Source of the DNA: an uncultured Eubacteriales bacterium
GTDB lineage: Bacteria; Bacillota; Clostridia; Oscillospirales; Oscillospiraceae
Direction of reading: 5' to 3'
NCBI GenBank assembly: GCA_949293985.1
Contig: CASFFN010000010.1
Coordinates: 1 to 37,431 of the forward strand
Length of the DNA: 37,431 nt
Positions 33,816 to 37,431 of this stretch are shown here, piece by piece (position 1 is the first letter of the stretch; every line of letters begins with the position of its first letter). A program made the position numbers and the translations under genes. The notes beneath the pieces are model-generated. The model searched no databases and had not been told where the DNA came from. It saw only the letters and a program-made list of their open reading frames with translations.

Positions 33816-34589
33816 TTGAATTTTACGCACTATGATTTAGGCACCCTTGAACAGGGGTGTATAGTTGAAGTATATCTGCAGGGAAATGCTGCAAATGTGC
33901 AACTGCTTGATTCCACTAATTTTAGCAACTACAAAAATGGTAGGCGCTACCGCTATATTGGCGGTCTCGCTAAACAGTCACCAATTCGTTTAAAAACATC
34001 ACATTCTAGTAACTGGCATATAGCGATTGATTTAAGAGGGCTAGGAGGTAATGTTAAAAGTTCTGTGCGTGTATTGCCCCCTGCATTGCCGACAATTAAT
34101 CAGCAACCATTATCTTCGGTTCCCTCCCTAGTACACAATCGTGGATTAGGAATAGATTTCGATGTTGATATAAATCCAGATTATGATGTGTTTATATCTC
34201 ATGCATCGGAAGATAAAGATGAGGTAGTGCGTCCGTTGGCGAACGCTTTGTGCGACAAAGGTATAAAAGTATGGTATGATGAGTTCGAAATGAAAATTGG
34301 TGATAGCCTTAGAAGAAAAATAGATAAAGGTTTGGCAAACAGCCGTTTTGGTATTGTGGTTGTTTCTAAAGATTTTATCAAAAAGGGTTGGACTAATTAT
34401 GAGTTGGACGGAATTATTACCAAAGCTATATCTGGAGAACAGATTTTGCTTCCTATTTGGCACAATATTACTAAGAGAGAGGTAATTGATTTCAGCCCCT
34501 CGTTAGCGGATAAATTAGCCCGTAATACGGCTATAAATACTATTGATGAGATTGCTACAGAAATAGCAAGCTTAATTCAAATTACTTAA
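33816..34589 (+). CDS. DUF1883-TIR domain protein
   Basis: 257 aa from TTG 33816, chosen because GGAGAG lies 8 bp upstream and the product then begins MNFTHYDLG, the usual DUF1883 start. Residues 1 to about 85 are DUF1883 (EVYLQGNAANVQLLDSTNFSNYKNGRRYRYIGGLAKQSP, WHIAIDLRGLGGNVKSSVRVLP). After a linker the TIR domain runs from about residue 123: YDVFISHASEDKDE, GIKVWYDEFEMKIGDSLRRKID, FGIVVVSKDFIKKGWTNYEL, EQILLPIWHNI. E196 in WTNYEL is at the position of the catalytic Glu of NAD-cleaving TIRs such as SARM1. Many bacterial TIR proteins degrade or modify NAD as defence effectors. No signal peptide or TM. It is followed by a decayed gene and the CSD-ATPase gene, same strand. Confidence 0.9.
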   Translation: MNFTHYDLGTLEQGCIVEVYLQGNAANVQLLDSTNFSNYKNGRRYRYIGGLAKQSPIRLKTSHSSNWHIAIDLRGLGGNVKSSVRVLPPALPTINQQPLSSVPSLVHNRGLGIDFDVDINPDYDVFISHASEDKDEVVRPLANALCDKGIKVWYDEFEMKIGDSLRRKIDKGLANSRFGIVVVSKDFIKKGWTNYELDGIITKAISGEQILLPIWHNITKREVIDFSPSLADKLARNTAINTIDEIATEIASLIQIT

Positions 34590-34617
34590 CTTGCGGCAGA
34601 TAGAAAGGAAAGTTAAA

Positions 34618-34722
34618 ATGTTATTTCCATTATTTGATAAAAATTGTAATTTGATAGCATAGTTAGATCCTGGCAAAAATATTTTTGATACGGATATGCA
34701 ATGATTTGCCATATTAAATTAA
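34618..34722 (+). pseudogene. Remnant of a 4-fold beta-flower-like small protein
   Basis: A good AAAGGAAAG site and ATG at 34618 begin MLFPLFDKNCNLIA, then TAG, LDPGKNIFDTDMQ, TGA, FAILN, TAA. From memory, 4-fold beta-flower proteins have PLFDRNGxVVGW and IFDTxMNWVAF-like motifs; both stops fall exactly where Trp is expected. The rest of such a protein (usually near 90 residues or more) is gone. A nominal 14-codon ORF remains and is unlikely to be functional. Confidence 0.5.
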
Positions 34723-34743
34723 TAAATAACTGGGAGGGGTTAT

Positions 34744-37020
34744 ATGAAAGGCAGTATCTATGATATTGTTAATTTTTCCTATGGTTTTATTACAGCAGAA
34801 CCAACCTATGAAACCGTTTTTTTCCATAAAAACGACTTAACTAATTGCTCTATCCGCCAATTAGAAGAGGGTGATGTGGTTGAATTTGATGTGGTATCTG
34901 GACGAAATGGTCGCCCTGCAGCCATTAATGTCAGAAAGGTTTACCAAGCATCTGAAAAATCAAAAGTAGCAAATCCAGGCATAAATCCCAATGTTCGGTT
35001 GAACCACTTTAACGATGACGAAAAGAAAATTATCAATTTTTTGAGCAAAGTCTTTTATGTCACATCCGGTGGCGAAGAATTTACAATTGGCGACAGTACG
35101 TATAGATACTGTTTGATTAAGCCTACAGAGTATTTTAACCGCACTTTCCAGCTGACACGAGAACTAGTGGTCATTTTCTCTGACTATGTCAGTTTTGAAC
35201 CCAGGTCTCTTGATGCTGCAGCGTATGTATACAAACGGAATACCTCTGTCTTGCGCCTGGATAGAGGATGCCATGTGTTCGTATGCCATGATGATAAGAT
35301 TGAAGAGAAATTGGTGGCCCTATTAAAGGACAGCAATCTAAACCAGATTGTCGTTCCTTTTACATACAGAGAACTGCTAAACAACCCAGCGGAGACGATG
35401 GTCCAAGACCGGTACAAGAAATATCTTTTTGATACAGACCTATTCTCCATGTTGACCCCAATCCAAAATGATGTGTTTTTCTTTGGCCGGAGAGACTTTG
35501 CACAGGACATTGCATCTAAATGCAAGAACAATACACATAGCGGTGTGTTTGGTTTGCGGCGCAGCGGAAAGACTTCTCTGCTGTATGCTGTGCAAGGGTT
35601 ACTCCGCCAGCAATCTTACCCCACGGTGTTTATTCCTTGCGAATCTTTGAGCAGTTTGGATTGGCGTACGGCGTTGTGTAAACTGGTGTTGGATATTTAC
35701 CAAGAATTTGGACTAGACACATCTGATATTCATGAGCCCGACTACCGTTCCCCTGATACAGCTATTTATTTTGAAGAGGATATGCTTGCTTGCCTCAAGG
35801 ATGTGGCTTCCCCTCTCACCCTTATGTTTGATGAGATTGAGGCAATCACATTTGGTGTTGCTCAAGGGGAAGATTCAAGCAACATCTGGTATGATGGAGA
35901 AAACTTTTATTATTTTTGGAATGTCCTCAAAGGTTACTATTCCAAATATCCCAAGCAGTTGAGCATATTGGTGGCAGGCACCAATCCCATGATTAACGAG
36001 ATTCCCACGATTGGCGATAAAAAGAAGCCGAACCCCATGTTCAGACAGCTGTCAGAATCCAATCAGGGTGCGTATTTGCAAGCATTTACAGTTGATGATA
36101 CTCGGCACATGGTCAATACGCTAGGCGGATATATGGGACTTTCTTTCGACGAATACTCGGTTGGTAAGTTGACGAGTGATTGTGGCGGCCACCCCTACTT
36201 AATGCGAATTCTGTGTAGTCATATCAATAAATTCAGCAGAGCAGCCGGGATAAAACGGCCTGCAGTAATTTCCAAATCCATATACGACAAAGCAATCCCT
36301 GAATTTGAGAAGAGCAGCGAGGCAATCGGTTTCTTTTGGATGATTTTGAATATTTTGATGACAAGCTATCCAAAGGAATATAATACGTTAAAGGTGCTTG
36401 CACTTGAAGGCGATTCGATATTGGCGCAGGTTCAAGATAAAGACTCGCTGATTCACTTGATTGGTTATGGACTGGTTGAATGTAATCAGAACAATTATGC
36501 AATTAAGTACAGCACAATCGCTCGATTCCTTTGCGGTGAATATCGTTTTGAACGGCAAGGTTTATCTGTTGAGGAACAAAAAGAAGAAATCCAACTGCGC
36601 ATGAATAGTGCAGAAATGCAGCTCAGAACACTTGTCCGTAATACCTTGCAATCAATGAAAGGAAAGACGAAGGCAAAAGACGCTGTGCTTAAGGCGATGA
36701 AATCGCATAACGCTATCACTCAATGGGATGTTGATAAAGCAGAGACACTGGTCTATCAAGATCTTTTTGATCCTAGTCAAAACAAGATGTACTTCAGCTT
36801 GCTGAAGCTGATTATTTTGGATAATCTTGCAGTGTTTGAGAACATTTTTGAGGGACAGGATGAAGCTGTTATCAAACAGCATTTTGATGCCATCAACTAT
36901 GCACGACGCTGCCCAGATCATTCGTATACAGAAAAATCCGTGAACTGGACATGGGACAATTTTGTTGAGTTCCGCGAGGGAATTACATGGTTGGAGAATA
37001 TTATCTCTGAGTATCAATAA
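34744..37020 (+). CDS. Cold-shock-domain / P-loop ATPase / HEPN-like multidomain protein
   Basis: 758 aa. Residues 1-65 look like a cold-shock nucleic-acid-binding fold (GSIYDIVNFSYGFITAEPTYETVFFHKNDL, then LEEGDVVEFDVVSGRNGRPAAINVRKV). Residues about 85-240 form an alpha/beta region I cannot name. The ATPase follows: Walker A GLRRSGKTSL (G270-L279, K276), Walker B LMFDEIEAI (D363, E364), a sensor-like SILVAGTNP, and GGHPYLMRILCSHI, the archaeal/STAND-type ATPase pattern. The C-terminal 110 residues are helical and hold INYARRCPDHSYTEKS (R721-x4-H726) and FREGITWLENII, as in HEPN-like domains at STAND protein ends; RNase activity would depend on that motif. Start: GGGAGGGG before the ATG. AT-rich like the TIR gene, unlike the sugar locus. 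Defence or stress role is inferred. Confidence 0.88.
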   Translation: MKGSIYDIVNFSYGFITAEPTYETVFFHKNDLTNCSIRQLEEGDVVEFDVVSGRNGRPAAINVRKVYQASEKSKVANPGINPNVRLNHFNDDEKKIINFLSKVFYVTSGGEEFTIGDSTYRYCLIKPTEYFNRTFQLTRELVVIFSDYVSFEPRSLDAAAYVYKRNTSVLRLDRGCHVFVCHDDKIEEKLVALLKDSNLNQIVVPFTYRELLNNPAETMVQDRYKKYLFDTDLFSMLTPIQNDVFFFGRRDFAQDIASKCKNNTHSGVFGLRRSGKTSLLYAVQGLLRQQSYPTVFIPCESLSSLDWRTALCKLVLDIYQEFGLDTSDIHEPDYRSPDTAIYFEEDMLACLKDVASPLTLMFDEIEAITFGVAQGEDSSNIWYDGENFYYFWNVLKGYYSKYPKQLSILVAGTNPMINEIPTIGDKKKPNPMFRQLSESNQGAYLQAFTVDDTRHMVNTLGGYMGLSFDEYSVGKLTSDCGGHPYLMRILCSHINKFSRAAGIKRPAVISKSIYDKAIPEFEKSSEAIGFFWMILNILMTSYPKEYNTLKVLALEGDSILAQVQDKDSLIHLIGYGLVECNQNNYAIKYSTIARFLCGEYRFERQGLSVEEQKEEIQLRMNSAEMQLRTLVRNTLQSMKGKTKAKDAVLKAMKSHNAITQWDVDKAETLVYQDLFDPSQNKMYFSLLKLIILDNLAVFENIFEGQDEAVIKQHFDAINYARRCPDHSYTEKSVNWTWDNFVEFREGITWLENIISEYQ

Positions 37021-37027
37021 ATATAAA

Positions 37028-37053
37028 GGCACATGGCCTAATGACCATGTGCC
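37028..37053 (+). terminator. Hairpin after the CSD-ATPase gene
   Basis: A perfect 9-bp stem (GGCACATGG with its complement) and an 8-base loop begin 8 bp after the stop. No U-tract, so a moderate terminator candidate, possibly shared with the minus-strand ORF that ends at 37071. Confidence 0.5.
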
Positions 37054-37070
37054 GCGACATTGGCAGTTAT

Positions 37071-37274
37071 TCAGTTATATAGCTCATTTGTAGAACGCTC
37101 ATAACGTTGACACAGAGGATGGATTGAATCTGCTGCGTTTGGTGCCAATAAATCCTCGATGGACTCGCAAAGTATGTTCTGTGACTCCCTGAAATATGTA
37201 TTTTCACGAACCAATATGCTGCGAAAATCTTCATAGGCTATTTCAAGGTATTGTTCCATAAAAATTCTGTCCAC
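37071..37274 (-). CDS. Small hypothetical protein, start uncertain
   Basis: 67 aa if started at GTG 37274. The sequence (FMEQYLEIAYEDFRSILVRENTYFRESQNILCESIEDLL) has normal protein composition and helix-like spacing, and ends QRYERSTNELYN. The same frame stays open upstream (GIHYESTKKNSHSDTVDR) to a TAA near 37345, without an ATG, so the true start is unclear or the gene is a remnant. No family recognised. The rest of the window to 37431 shows no gene; a short imperfect hairpin lies near 37370-37396. Confidence 0.4.
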   Translation of the reverse strand: MDRIFMEQYLEIAYEDFRSILVRENTYFRESQNILCESIEDLLAPNAADSIHPLCQRYERSTNELYN

Positions 37275-37431
37275 AGTATCACTGTGAGAATTCTTTTTGG
37301 TGCTTTCATAATGAATCCCTCCCGTGTTGATCGTAACCGCTTAATAATCACACGGTATACATGAGAAATGGCAGACCTTGGGGTTGAGGCCTGCCGTTAG
37401 TCGAGATAGGTTTTTACATAAGCGTCGGAGT

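Noticed and set aside
34618..34722. Stop-codon recoding (TAG/TGA read as Trp) in the small gene
   Set aside because: Both TAG and TGA would have to be read through while other genes here end at TAG and TGA normally; decay is simpler.
1..37431. CRISPR arrays, tRNA, rRNA and riboswitches
   Set aside because: No regularly spaced direct repeats, cloverleaf-like segments with a CCA-type end, or known riboswitch cores were recognised by eye; a covariance-model scan could overturn this.

Overview
The window looks like chromosome from a Gram-positive member of the Clostridia, probably a gut-type Oscillospiraceae/Lachnospiraceae-like organism. This is inferred from AGGAGG-type ribosome binding sites, low-GC intergenic DNA, Firmicutes-style ECF sigma/anti-sigma pairs, a MalEFG-type sugar ABC transporter with a lipoprotein binding protein, and DNRLRE/RHS surface proteins. 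No rRNA, tRNA or CRISPR array was seen, so the taxonomic call is an inference.

Layout. (1) 1-5133, minus strand: the N-terminal 1711 residues of a giant secreted DNRLRE/RHS (YD-repeat) protein running off the left edge. (2) 5272-6840, minus strand: a two-TM protein with a TPR-like helical domain. (3) 7315-12156, plus strand: two ECF sigma factor/membrane anti-sigma-like pairs (7315-8539 and 10566-12156) bracketing three small exported or anchored proteins of unknown function. (4) 12368-13138: a truncated IS110-family transposase remnant. It is followed by a VanZ-like membrane protein with an unusual extracytoplasmic extension (13273-14685). (5) 14963-32850: a large alpha-glucan locus built around a LacI-type repressor. 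Two genes are divergent on the minus strand: an (alpha/alpha)6-type glycosidase-like protein and a GH65 phosphorylase-like protein. On the plus strand are LacI, a solute-binding lipoprotein, two permeases, a cytoplasmic GH31, a beta-phosphoglucomutase and two huge secreted GH31 enzymes with C-terminal carbohydrate-binding modules. (6) 32991-37431: an AT-rich island with an IS1182-like transposase remnant, a frameshifted gene, a DUF1883-TIR protein, a decayed small gene, and a cold-shock-domain/P-loop ATPase/HEPN-like protein.

How the sugar genes may work together. The two secreted GH31 proteins resemble, in size, motifs and module order, the 3-alpha-isomaltosyltransferase (1076 aa here) and 6-alpha-glucosyltransferase (1271 aa here) that together convert starch or maltodextrin into the cyclic tetrasaccharide cycloalternan. 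The ABC transporter would import the product, and the cytoplasmic GH31, a close relative of the secreted isomaltosyltransferase, would open or hydrolyse it. The GH65 enzyme would phosphorolyse a resulting disaccharide to beta-glucose-1-phosphate, and beta-phosphoglucomutase would make glucose-6-phosphate. Two near-palindromic LacI-type operators, each just downstream of one of two divergent promoters, suggest that one repressor controls both arms.

The best candidate for an undescribed system is the right-hand island. A DUF1883-TIR protein (likely NAD-degrading effector) lies upstream of a 758-aa protein combining an N-terminal cold-shock nucleic-acid-binding fold, an uncharacterised alpha/beta region, a STAND-like ATPase and a C-terminal HEPN-like segment with an R-x4-H motif. 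This would suit an anti-phage or abortive-infection module, but no such function is shown by the sequence alone.
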